Below, in pieces: positions 36,186 to 46,457 of a stretch of DNA of 64,000 nucleotides. A model generated the notes under the pieces. The model saw nothing but the letters and a program-made list of their open reading frames with translations. It was not told the origin of the DNA and did no database searches. The position numbers and the translations under genes are program-made. The first letter of the stretch is position 1, and the number at the start of each line of letters is the position of its first letter. Origin of the DNA: Amphiduros pacificus (lineage: Eukaryota > Annelida > Polychaeta > Phyllodocida > Hesionidae); NCBI GenBank assembly GCA_949316495.1, contig OX439001.1, forward strand, positions 28,545,386 through 28,609,385, given 5' to 3'.

Positions 36186-36458
36186 GTCTGGTTTTTTTTA
36201 TTAATGTTGGGGGGGTAGCATGTGAACATGTGAAAATAATATGCACACACCTGTCATATTTGTTTGACACATTCCCAATACATGGTGCCAGTACTCAGGG
36301 TAGTTACATCATGCTTCATTATTCATTATAACACCTGTATATGGTCAACAAGACGCTGGAAAGGATCTCTCTTCCACCAAACACATGTTATCACCAACTT
36401 AGTCCACCATTTTGAAGGGATTCCACCAATCTATATTTAGCCTGGCCAATCAGAATAT

Positions 36459-36610
36459 TCAATAAGGGCTTCGGTCTCTAAACCAATCAGAGCGGCTCTT
36501 ACATCTGAAAACCGTAGACCCTGAAGCTCCCATCTGGACTTGGCCTGATTGGAGGTTGGTAAGCTCTAACTCTACCTCGCCATGCAGAGTACTCATTAGC
36601 GAACAGGAAC
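36459..36610 (-). other. Possible exon of the minus-strand gene at 37-38 kb
   Basis: On the minus strand a good acceptor (TTCAAATTCTAG) precedes 36,610. Two frames look protein-like: FLFANEYSAWRGRVRAYQPP ending at 36,499, and SCSLMSTLHGEVELELTNLQ ending at 36,459. Only the second could join the 37-kb exon, through a weak donor. Two CCAAT boxes of NF-Y type (CCAATCAGA, 36,446 and 36,483) lie in or beside it on the plus strand, so it may instead be promoter sequence. Confidence 0.3.
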
Positions 36611-37018
36611 CTAGAATTTGAATGAAATGAACATTGTTATATTTTTGTTGTTTATAACTATTCCTATAAAATAGTTTCATAGTAGATTAGTTGAATAAAT
36701 AGTATCCAGGATTCTACACAGTTCTAGGTCTTTACACCCTTTTTTAAGGTTGTTCACAATATACAAAGTTTTCTTCAATATAGCCATTGTATTGTTTAAT
36801 TGTGCGTAATATTTAAAACATGTATATGTTTAAGGATATTTAATTTACTCAGGAAATAATGCTTATCAACAATTAAAAAAAAATAACTGTAGCGTGAATA
36901 TGCATAATGTATTTGTCATATGCAGGGTATATACATAAATTAACCTTGGATCAAATTCTATACCCACAGTAAAATTCATACTTACACCAATCGTTCTTGT
37001 GCACTGAAAACCTTATGC

Positions 37019-38229
37019 TCAATTGTTTCCAGCCCGGTGGGTGAGTGAACCTACGACCCTGTTCAGGGACAAGTTCTTCTGAAGGAACTTATCGACTTCC
37101 ATGCGAAGTTCTGTGGATGATGGCCGGTTCATAGAGTGAAGTTCATTCAGGGGACCATTGAAGCCATTGAAGCCAATGCGAGCATGAGCTGTCTGCAAAC
37201 CAAATGATAAAAATAGGTTTGATCTCGGCCATGTGTCTATATATAGCATTACTATATATATAAACTAAGGGCATGAAAGCTCTTGCACCACATTTATGTC
37301 AATCTGATGTTTGAAATCAGATTAGAAATACTTATGTACATCCTAAAATTTAAAGGATATCATCCATTCAATGATAAGATACCAAAGCATTTTTAAAAAG
37401 TGAAAACTTTACCTTATGGCTTTCAAAAATATTTGTTTGATGAAGCTGAAAATTGTGTTCCAAGAGAAATAAGAAAAGACCGGTGGTTGGGTGGTGGAAC
37501 ACCCTGGAAATAATATCATTCCCTAAGAAACATACAAATTTTATTGTTTAATAGCTCATACTATTTGCAAAGAGCTACAAGGCATTGTCACGCCCCACTG
37601 AGCACAGGATAAAAGTATCATATGGGACACTATTGATTTCCACCATTCCCTCTATTGGATCACAGGCTTTTCTGATTTTTGTACAAGGGATCTCAGATTT
37701 GGGCAGAAATATTACTTAAGGTAAGGCTAGGTTAAGTTTTGAAACACTGAATTTAAAGAATGGATGGTACAGATTAGAAATATCCACACCTCAAAGTCAT
37801 TAATGTAAAATTAATAACTTTATACATGGAATGAAAATGATCTCATCCAAGGGTGTGATTTCAGCTTTCATCCCTTTAGTTGTATATAAGTAAAGGGGGA
37901 ATTGACATTGATCACACAATTTCAACACTATCATAGCTTTTCAGATTCCCTGTGAATGCGAGTACCATGCAAGGAATTCAAATATATTTCATCTGCAAAG
38001 GCTGTTAAGGTTGCTCCCTTTTCCAAAATTGACTGCACCGAGGCTTGGTTGGAATGAACGAGGCTTCTGTTGGAGCACTTCTCTTGTATGCTACATATGT
38101 CGTGGGGGAGGGATCCTCTCCATACCCTACACTGGTGGATGTGTGTACATGACCTGTAGTTACACTGGAGTGAATTCCAGTTAAGGCATACCTGTAATGA
38201 GCCTTGAGGGCCGCCCTTCTTTTTGGGTC
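37019..38229 (-). CDS. Two in-phase exons of an unrecognised gene (3' end)
   Basis: Exon 38,192-38,229 (38 nt; acceptor TTCGCCTAG, donor CAG|GTATGC) reads PKKKGGPQGSLQ and joins in phase 0 to exon 37,019-37,192 (acceptor GGTTTGCAG). That exon reads TAHARIGFNGFNGPLNELHS then MNRPSSTELRMEVDKFLQKN and ends RAGNN-stop. The combination of four plausible splice signals and a shared open phase argues for a real gene, and the second exon may be the last. The other two phases of the junction hit stops soon after it. No family recognised; upstream exons were not found. The sequence between the exons (37,193-38,191) has no other feature. Confidence 0.4.
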
Positions 38230-38592
38230 CTAGGCGAATGTTAAAAAATGTTAATTACATATATATATATAAGGTTAAAACCATATAGCTCTTGACACGT
38301 AAGCTAAAACCATATAGCTCTTAGCACGTCTGTCTCTACCAAGAACAAATTTTTAAATGAAGTGATGCTGACCAACCACTGACCAGTGGTCAGAGGTGAC
38401 ACCTGGCATGTGAGCTAATCGCTAGATTTATGCTGACCCCTTGCATGGTTGGGCTGTGGCAGGGATTTGATCCACTGTTCTCCTCTAACCTCGTTTAAAA
38501 CCCTTCTAACCTCTTCTTAACATGTGGTCTTGCTTTGTTAGCAAAAGCATTTAGTGACAAAGGAAAGTAATATGATGACATTTTGAAGTCTG

Positions 38593-38618
38593 TGACCTTG
38601 AAGAACAAGTCAAGGTCA
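38593..38618. promoter_or_regulatory. Everted pair of extended nuclear-receptor half-sites
   Basis: TGACCTTGA (38,593-38,601), eight bases, then TCAAGGTCA (38,610-38,618). Each half is the extended monomer site used by ERR/SF-1/Rev-erb-type receptors. It may relate to the minus-strand gene just downstream; binding is untested. Confidence 0.3.
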
Positions 38619-38699
38619 TTACCGAAGTTATCCTTTTTAGGCCTTCTTGGGCACATACACACACACACATGGACACACACAACACATACACATTAATAC

Positions 38700-39559
38700 A
38701 CACACATAAGGATGGGGCTCATTACCATATCTCCTGCACCTCTCAGGTGACGAGAGCTAATAAGTAATTTCAGCGTCAATTTTGTAAAAATGGAAAAACA
38801 AAAGGATGTCATTCTGTATCCTGTGCTTTCATCTTGGTTTTCAAAATAGAATCGTGATTACATCGATAGACCTAATCCATAATATGTTAAATTTAATTTC
38901 AATCCTATCGAGACAAATATATTTTGTCGTATTAGTGCACAACAGTTTGTGAGATGAAGCTATAAATTTGGGGAACGTTCACCAATAATCGCTACCAGGT
39001 GTCACTGCTGAATATCTTCATTTGCCAATTGAGTCACTAGGTGGCACTCTGATATTTAAGGGCGACTTTTGCCCTTAAATAAATTCTTCACCAATATTTT
39101 GAAAAGAAAAGAAAAAGTGCCCTGACATGGAGACAATAGTCCAATACCTCCAATTAATAGAACTGCTTTATATATGTTTTAGTGTGCCTGTTTTATCATT
39201 AATTTGCAAATTATCACAATTTGTAAAGTGAGCTTGTTTGGGATGCAAGTGAGCTTGTTTGGGATGCAAGTGTTCTGCCTTCAAATTGGAAAATTGTCTT
39301 TTTTTTCAAAACCCGCAAATATTCTGTCATCCTGCTTTCAATTGAGATAAAAAAATCAGATCAAAAATAAAAAGAGCCAAACTATTCAGAATATCAAATA
39401 GACTATTACATACTATTGAAGAAACACCTTTTCCCTAAGCTTGAAGGCACAAAAAAAATTGGGACTGAATCTAATAATCATTTTTAGACAAGGTGTAGAA
39501 CCTTGAAAGAACCGTACAAATATAGAATATGAAGACAAATCAAAATTTATTCATTGTTT
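38700..39559. other. Non-coding; CTCF-like motif and a TTAAGGGC palindrome
   Basis: TCACTAGGTGGCACT at 39,034-39,048 is one base from a CTCF core. Just after it TATTTAAGGGC-N7-GCCCTTAAATA (39,053-39,081) is a perfect 11-bp-arm hairpin. A GTGAGCTTGTTTGGGATGCAA phrase is duplicated at about 39,230-39,270. No gene recognised. Confidence 0.45.
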
Positions 39560-40491
39560 GGGACTTTAACCCCACTCCAAATCTCTGATGTGTCATATGC
39601 ATAAATATGATAACTGAGCTCATACTTAGCCAGGATGTCAGCCAGTTGGGATATGAGGCCACGGGCCGTGGCGCAGTTGGTTAGAGTGCCAGCTTATTAG
39701 CACCAGTTCCTCTGTGGTGATCCAAAGGTCGTGGGTTCGAACCCCGGCAGTGCTGGGTTTGAACTCATGATACAATTTCCCACATGAGCTGAGGACCGTG
39801 CCTAAAGGGTTAACCCGTTGTCCTTGTAAATCTGTGACCGGGTGAGTTGTCATGTCAAGGACCTGCGACATGACAATTCAGTGAGGCAGCACTATATCTG
39901 CTACAAGTAGGTCTCATCACGAAATGACTGAAATACTGTTGAAAGTGATGTAAAAACCCCAAACAAACAAACCAGTTGGGATATGTATTGAGTGAAAAGA
40001 AATGGACCAAGGACAGATCCCTGTGCGACCCCATACTTAATGAATTTGAGCGAGGATCTATGACGTCCCACCTTGACACATTGCTTCCTGTCCATTAGGT
40101 ATGACCTAATCCAGACAATGACCACTGACCATGCATCTTGAATTCAATCTAACAAACAGTATGTGATGATCAATGGCAGCTGAGAGGTCAAGCAGTAACA
40201 GAATTAATGATTATTTATTGTTAAAATCACGCAATCACGCAGGGTATCATTTTGTACCCTCAGTAAGGCAGTTTCAGTGCTTTGATGTTCCTTGTAGGCT
40301 GATTGGAATTCGTCAGTAAGTCCATTCCTGACAAGATGAGGAACTAATTGATCAGCAACAGCCCTCTCATTGAGTTTGGAAATATTTTGTTGATGATTGC
40401 AGTAATGATTGTGTTCTTCAACTAAATTTGAAAAACATTTAGATTGAGATGATTTTAATAGGGATATGGGACACGTGTTCATACCAGGCAA
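39560..40491 (-). mobile_element. LINE relic, reverse-transcriptase core, with nested SINE
   Basis: Minus-strand blocks in order: NISKLNERAVADQLVPHLVR, NGLTDEFQSAYKEHQSTETA, LLLLDLSAAIDHHIL (motif A), WIRSYLMDRKQCVKVG, YGVAQGSVLGPFLF, then after the SINE YISQLADILAKYELSYHIYA and YDTSEI. The catalytic YADD is YAYD here and there are frame changes, so the copy is dead. Family type is CR1/L2/Jockey-like, the same kind as at 2.3, 25 and 29 kb. The SINE at 39,656-39,971 interrupts it and is younger. Confidence 0.85.
39656..39971 (+). mobile_element. tRNA-derived SINE with 14-bp target-site duplication
   Basis: 316 bp. The tRNA-like head has an A-box (TGGCGCAGTTGGTTAGAG) and B-box (GGTTCGAACCCC). 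A conserved body includes GGGTTAACCCGTTG, TGTCATGTCAAGGACCTGCG and CAAGTAGGTCTCATCACGA. The tail is CCCCAAACAAACAAA. CCAGTTGGGATATG is duplicated at 39,642-39,655 and 39,972-39,985. It lies inside the LINE relic. Related copies are at 43.2-43.5 and 46.2 kb. Confidence 0.92.
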
Positions 40492-40639
40492 GGCTCAATT
40501 GCAAGGCTTTGTATATCATAACTTAGCTGTGTAAACATAGTTTGATTACTTGGCTGTAAAAATATTGTTTGGTGAATATTGTAATTGGAAAGTTCATGGA
40601 CTGCATTCTATCGTCTACATGCAGAGCTGCCATCTGTCG

Positions 40640-40800
40640 GTGGGAAAATCGTGCGAACCCTTTCCCTTCCGTGAGATACGATGTTGTTTCGTGTGTCTGA
40701 CTTCTGAGCTAACCCTTTCCCCTCTGCGAGATATCATATTGTTTTTGGTATCTGACTTCAGAGCTAACCCTTCCCCTGTGGGAGATATTGTTGTTTCTTG
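40640..40800. repeat. Three tandem units of about 57 bp
   Basis: AACCCTTTCCC...GAGATA-GTTGTTTC-GTGTCTGACTTC-GAGCT repeats three times with moderate divergence. The sequence after it to 41,006 is plain AT-rich DNA. Confidence 0.75.
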
Positions 40801-41003
40801 TTAACAGGGTCCATTTCATTTAAGTTTAAAAAATTATGCAAGTTAATGATTTGAATACTTTTATCATAATTAAAATGCTGACATCAAATGATCAAACATC
40901 AATGCATGAAAACCGATTATCAAGCAACAACTAGTCATGTTGCTTTTCGAATACTCAATCCATATTTCACAGTTGCTCAAGGATCAATAAATATATGATG
41001 TCA

Positions 41004-41006
<3 letters not shown>

Positions 41007-41091
<85 letters not shown>
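41007..41091. repeat. (TA)n microsatellite
   Basis: A pure TA run of about 85 bases just upstream of the GC-rich block at 41,092. Confidence 0.97.
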
Positions 41092-41094
<3 letters not shown>

Positions 41095-41363
41095 GTATTG
41101 GAGTAGTCCATAGAGAGCGGCTGATGCGGTCCATGTATGAGTGTGGGGCTATGAGCTGCTCACTGTGGCTACCGTCTTGGAGCCTTTATGTGTGAGCAGA
41201 ACCTGGAGCAGCTAGCTCTCTCCAGCCCCAGCCCCAGCCCAGCAGCAGCAGCAGCAGTGTAAATATAGCGCAGCCAGGCCCCGCCGAGACACCACATGTC
41301 TGGCCACCTAGACGCCTGCCTGCGTGGCCCCCTGGCCTGCATTAGGCCTGCGTACCCCACAAG
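41092..41363 (+). other. GC-rich possible first exon
   Basis: A 270-bp GC-rich block in AT-rich surroundings contains CCCCAGCCCCAGCCC, an (AGC)n run at about 41,238-41,256 and TAAATATAGCGC. It ends CCCCACAAG|GTGAGA, a strong donor (exon end 41,363). An ATG at 41,297 gives MSGHLDACLRGPLACIRPAY up to the donor. It could be an alternative first exon of a downstream plus-strand gene, such as the PTB gene at 54 kb, but no link is proven. Confidence 0.3.
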
Positions 41364-41573
41364 GTGAGACATGTTGCAGCTTTCTGTGGATATACAAGTG
41401 AGCGTATACTGTATTGTGTTCTGGTATTGTTATGTGTTGTTGTTTTAATCTGTTGACAAATCATGCAACCAACTAATTTACCATCGAGTAAGTAAATGAA
41501 GCCTGTCTGAAGCTTAGGTAATCAAGTCAACAATCAACATACAAATAGGGGCGTATAAAGAGGTCTCTGTCAT

Positions 41574-42040
41574 CGCAGCATGCGTGACTGGAGGTCAATA
41601 TCATGACAGCATGCGTGACAGGAGGTCAATATCATGACAGCATGCGTGACAGGAGGTCAATATCATGACAGCATGCGTGAAAGCAGGTCAATATAATGAG
41701 AGCATGCGTGACAGGAGGTCAATATCATGACAGCATGCGTGAAAGCAGGTCAATATAATGAGAGCATGCGTGACAGGAGGTCAATATCATGACAGCATGC
41801 GTGAAAGCAGGTCAATATCATGACGGCATGCGTGACAGGAGGTCAATATCATGACAGCATGCGTGACAGGAGGTCAATATAATGAGAGCATGCGTGACAG
41901 GAGGTCAATATAATGAGAGCATGCGTGACAGGAGGTCAATATAATGAGAGTATGCGTGACAGGAGGTCAATATCATTACAGCATGCGTGAAAGGAGGTCA
42001 ATATAATGAGAGCATGCGTGACAGGAGGTCAATATCATGA
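41574..42040. repeat. 31-bp minisatellite, about 15 copies
   Basis: The unit GCATGCGTGACAGGAGGTCA plus ATATCATGACA alternates with AATATAATGAGA and GAAAGCAGG variants. Blocks of variant order repeat (for example 41,660-41,720 and 41,725-41,785), showing multi-unit duplications. Confidence 0.95.
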
Positions 42041-42044
42041 CAAC

Positions 42045-42790
42045 ATATCCTGACCCTTCTCTTCTCCAGCAATGGTTTTATCATCACAACATGCATGACC
42101 CTTTTCTATAGCAGTGGTTTATGTTATCACATCATGCATGACCCTTTTCTATAGCAGTGGTTTATATTATCACATCATGTATGACCTTTTTCTATAGCAG
42201 TGGTTTATATTATCACATCATGCATGACCCTTTTCTATAGCAGTGGTTTATATTATCACATCATGCATGACCCTTTTCTATAGCAGTGGTTTATATTATC
42301 ACATCATGTATGACCCTTTTCTATAGCAGTGGTTTATATTATCACATCATGTATGACCCTTTTCTATAGCAGTGGTTTATATCATCACATCATGTATGAC
42401 CCTTTTCTATAGCAGTGGTTTATATCATCACATCATGTATGACCCTTTTCTATAGCAGTGGTTTATATTATCACATCATGCATGACCCTTTTCTATAGCA
42501 GTGGTTTATATTATCACATCATGTATGACCCTTTTCTATAGCAGTGGTTTATATTATCACTTCATGTATGACCCTTTTCTATAGCAGTGGTTTATAGCAT
42601 CACATCATACATGACCCTTTTCTATAGCAGTGGTTTATATTATCACATCATGCATGACCCTTTTCTATAGCAGTGGTTTATATTATCACATCATGCATGA
42701 CCCTTTTCTATAGCAGTGGTTTATATTATCACATCATGTATGATGTGAATGCGTATCCTTCTTCTGCAGCAGTGGTTTCCATTTCCATTA
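42045..42790. repeat. 43-bp minisatellite, about 17 copies
   Basis: The unit holds CATGACCCTTTTCTATAGCA and GTGGTTTATATTATCACATC. It degenerates towards 42,870 into TCTATTATCACA phrases. The Tyr/Ile-rich frames here are repeat artefacts. Confidence 0.95.
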
Positions 42791-43145
42791 TTACGTCATG
42801 TATGACCCTCTTTTCCAGTAATGGTTTCTATTATCACAACATGCGTCATCCTCTCCTACAGTAATGGTTTCTATTATCACATTATTCAGTTTATTTCATT
42901 AACACCTACAGCTAAAATACATGTCATGATGAAACACATACAAATAGGCTACAAACATGTAAGCGAATATGCAAGCAAAATGAAAATGGTAAAATATTTG
43001 CTTCCCCTTTACACATTTTATTGATTTTGCATTTGATGAAATGTGATTTATTCCGTGACATTAAAATGATGTGGGATGATTTCTGAGTATTTCCAAGTCC
43101 TGGAAAGCTTGGGTCCCGCAGACATATCGTCTCAACTTCCCTTGG

Positions 43146-43470
43146 GGCCACATGCTGTGATGCAGTTGGTCAGAGTTCCTCTGTTGTTATCCAAAGGTTT
43201 GGGTTTTCATCTGTTTCAGTTAACATTATTTCAGTTATTTCCTGATGAGACCTACTTGTACAGAATTTAGTGCTCGACATGATAACCCACTCAACTATAG
43301 CATAATCCTTAACAAGGATAATGGGTTTACCCTTCAGGCATAGGTCTCACGTAAGATATTGCAGCATGAATGTCTGCATGGCTGGGAATCGAACTCCTGA
43401 ACTCTAGACCAGCACAGAGGAACTGGTGCTAATCAGCTTGCATTTTTATTATGTGCGCCACGACCCATCG
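43146..43470. mobile_element. Head-to-tail-inverted pair of decayed SINEs
   Basis: The plus-strand head at 43,146-43,212 (GGCCACATGCTGTGATGCAG ... GGTTTGGGTT) is followed by a minus-strand near-full copy at about 43,213-43,470. The latter contains the reverse complements of the body words at 39.7 kb (GATGAGACCTACTTGTA, AACTGGTGCTAATCAGC, GCGCCACGACCC). Both are diverged. They could form a hairpin if transcribed. Confidence 0.75.
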
Positions 43471-43979
43471 TTAAAAATGGAGTATGTCCAGCACTTTGCA
43501 AACAATATCACAATATCACAATATCGCTGATAATTAAAAGATGACCTCAGTTTGTATCTCAGACAAGAATAGAGGCGTATGGTTCAAGTCATATGTTTAT
43601 GCCAGGTGAGGCTCAATTGACTGACCAGTTCTTGTGAACAATTTGACTGTATGATAGGCTGCGTCATCATTGTTGATCATCTGGTTGTGACTCTCTGAAA
43701 AATAGTAATAGTAGTAAACATTGAAATGTACAAAAATGACTCAACAGAAATCAAATTTCAATGCGATATATTGAGTGTTTTGTGGAATGAGGGATTAAGG
43801 CCGAAAATATCTTGTCCACGTTTAATTAAAAGTATACATATGGGTATGTTAGTAGGTGCGAATCAAACATATAACATATGGGTATGTTATCAGGTGTGAA
43901 TCAAACAACACATATGGTTATGTTAGCAGGTTTGAATAAAAAGGTACACACATGGGTATGTTTATAGGACAGATAGGTA

Positions 43980-44105
43980 GGTGTATATGGGCGGCGTGTT
44001 GCTGCACCTCCCACCAGCATCCAGACCTGAGGCCCTCAGCCGGGGCAGCAGGCCCAGACCACTCCGAGGTGCCTGGAACCTTGGTGTTTTCTGATTCCCC
44101 AGGTC
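43980..44105. other. GC-rich block, possible exon
   Basis: A 125-bp GC-rich island (CCAGCATCCAGACCTGAGGC ... CACTCCGAGGTGCC) sits between AT-rich stretches. It is open in at least one frame on each strand, but no splice pair or domain is convincing. The 43,471-43,979 flank has a thrice-repeated ACATATGGGTATGTTA phrase at about 43,835-43,965. Confidence 0.25.
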
Positions 44106-44269
44106 TGTTGTCAGTATTTGTTGCAGTGCAATTAGCAAGCAGTCAATAGCTAGGCGATTTGCAAACATTCAGGACAAGTGTGTGCACGAAAGAGACTAGC
44201 TAAATGTTTTTCCGTCTGCTAGAGGAGGTTTAGTGTGACATAGATATGTGGTCAAATACTGCAGGGAGT

Positions 44270-45060
44270 AGTGTGGAATGGGTATGTATGCTGGAGGGAG
44301 CCACGTGAAATGGGTATATAGGCATATGCTGGAGGGAGCTACGTGAAATGGGTATATGGGCATATGCCGGAGAGAGCCATGTGGGCATATGCTGGAGGGA
44401 GCAATTTGAAATGGATATATTTGCATATGCTGGGGGGAGTAATGTGAAATGGGTATATGGGCATTTGCTGATGGGAGCAATGTGAAATGGGTATATGGGC
44501 ATATGCTGGAGGGAGCAATGTGAAATGGGTATATGGGCATGGCCCCTCCATATTTCACATACCTCAACATGGCCCCTCCACATCTCACATTCCTCAACAT
44601 GGCCCCTCCACATCTCACGTTCCTCTACATGGCTTCTCCATGTTTCACATACCTCAACATGGCCCCTCCACATCTTACATTCCTCAACATGGCCCCTCCA
44701 CATTTCACATACCTCAACATGGCCCCTCCATATTTCACATACCTCAACATGGCCCCTCCACATCTTACATTCCTCAACATGGCCCCTCCACATTTCACAT
44801 ACCTCAACATGGCCCCTCCATATTTCACATATCTCAACATGGCCCCTCCACATTTCACATACCTCAACATGGCCCCTCCACATTTCATATACCTCAACAT
44901 GGCCCCTCCACATTTCACATACCTCAACATGGCCCCTCCACATTTCACATACCTCAACATGGCCCCTCCACATTTCACATACCTCAGCATGGCCCTCAAC
45001 ATGGCCCCTCCATATTTCACATTCCTCAACATGGCCTTTCCTCATTTCACATTCCCCAAT
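44270..45060. repeat. Two adjoining minisatellites (38 bp, then 30 bp) meeting in inverted sense
   Basis: 44,270-44,540 has about seven 38-bp units (GGGAGCAATGTGAAATGGGT plus ATATGGGCATATGCTGGA). From 44,545 to 45,060 a 30-bp unit (ACATGGCCCCTCCACATTTC plus ACATACCTCA) repeats about 17 times. Read on the minus strand the second unit contains TGTGAAAT and GGAGGGG like the first, so the junction at about 44,520-44,565 is itself an inverted repeat. Because 30 is divisible by three, long frames stay open on both strands; they are not evidence of genes. Confidence 0.92.
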
Positions 45061-46204
45061 ATGACCCCCACAGACATCATGTCCATCAGCATAGCCCCTC
45101 TACAAATGTGTTTTCGTGAACATCTCCATGGAATGAAGCTCCACTGATACGTCATACATGAAAGTGCCACTGAAAAGACTGCATGGCAATGGCACAAATT
45201 TTGCTTCGAACGATACAATCATATATCCTATGTTTTATATAATATTATAGATCAGAATAATATTGATAACAATAATAAAAACATCTATTATATTGCAAAG
45301 GTGACTCGGAGTTTACTGTTGATTGAGGTCAGTAGAAGCGGCCACATGCAGGTCACCACGATTCAGGACAACTGTCCGTTTTAGACCTCTGAACAGTTCC
45401 TTTGTATCAAGAGCTTCATGGTCTTTACAGAACCAAATCTCGTGTATTTTACATCGTCTATAATTTAGAATAATGAAGGTCATTATCGTCTATAATCTAG
45501 AATAATGAAGGTCATGATAAACTTTTCATCATTTGCCATTTTTTTCAATCACTTTCCCAAATGCAGAACCACCTGTACAGCCACATACCACCTGTTATCA
45601 TTCTGTTTTCAACTGTTTTGTTTTATTGCATATATGTTGAGATCTGGAAGAAAAATGCTTTTGAAATGCCTTTTTATTTTTTTGAATATAATTTTGGGAT
45701 AATCTTTTGATCTGCAAAACATGTAATGTAATCTATAGTCATTTTTTCTTCTAGTGTAAGTTCGTACAGAACATGTCAAAAATATAAGGTACCAGTCGTA
45801 TGTTTTACAGAGATGAGAAGTTGGTCTGCTCTGTATTCTGATGTTGTGGGATATTTTAATAAAGTGAATGTAAATATTGGGCTTGTCAGAGGCACATGTG
45901 GTCGTGTTTGGCTCTCATCTATGCATCATTTATAAGTCAACAGCTGGTGAAAATGTCAGTTAAGTCAGTTAGCCCACTGCATACGTCATCTAGTGGAGGG
46001 CTTCATTGCGCCACGCTCCGCTCCATCTCTACAGGGAGAGTGCCAAGTCTTACTATATCCCCTCTCCTCGTATCATCAAGTGTTTGCTTCGGCCCAGTTA
46101 CATCCATACTGGATAATTTACATTATAAAATGATATAATGAACGATCCACGAGGCCCTTATTAAGACCTTGTTACTATGGGAACCATCCTATTGTACATT
46201 ACAT
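45061..46204. other. Non-coding; one moderately GC-rich patch
   Basis: A 150-bp patch at about 45,955-46,110 is open on the minus strand (SMDVTGPKQTLDDTRRGDIV ... EMERSVAQ) and could be an old transposon fragment or exon; no family recognised. The CGTCTATAAT-TAGAATAATGAAGGTCAT phrase is duplicated at 45,454-45,514. Confidence 0.35.
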
Positions 46205-46457
46205 GGCCACGGGCCGTGGCGCAGTTGGTTAGAGCACCAGTTTATTGGCACCAGTTCCTCTGTGGTGATCCAAAGGTCGTGAGTTCGATCCGAGGTCAAT
46301 ACATTATACAATTTTCCATATGAGCTGAGGCCCGTGCCTGAAGGGTTAACCCGTTGTTCTTGTAAATCTGTGACCGGGTGAGTTGTCATGTCAAGGACCT
46401 GCGACATGACAATTCAGTGAGGCGGCACTATATCTGCTACAAGTAGGTCTCATCACG
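46205..46457 (+). mobile_element. tRNA-derived SINE, 3' truncated
   Basis: GGCCACGGGCCGTGGCGCAG head, diverged B-box (GAGTTCGATCC), and the same body as the 39.7-kb copy through CAAGTAGGTCTCATCACGA. A short internal deletion follows the B-box, and the AAACAAAC tail is missing. The GAGCCATGC minisatellite starts at its broken end. Confidence 0.9.

Noticed and set aside
39658-39745. Functional tRNA gene
   Set aside because: A- and B-boxes are present, but the sequence continues into a conserved SINE body with tail and target duplications, and there is no proper acceptor stem.
44230-45147. Long overlapping frames on both strands (up to 271 codons) in the 30-bp array
   Set aside because: They exist only because 30 is a multiple of three and the unit lacks stops; no leader, no splice context, the same repeats translate in several frames.
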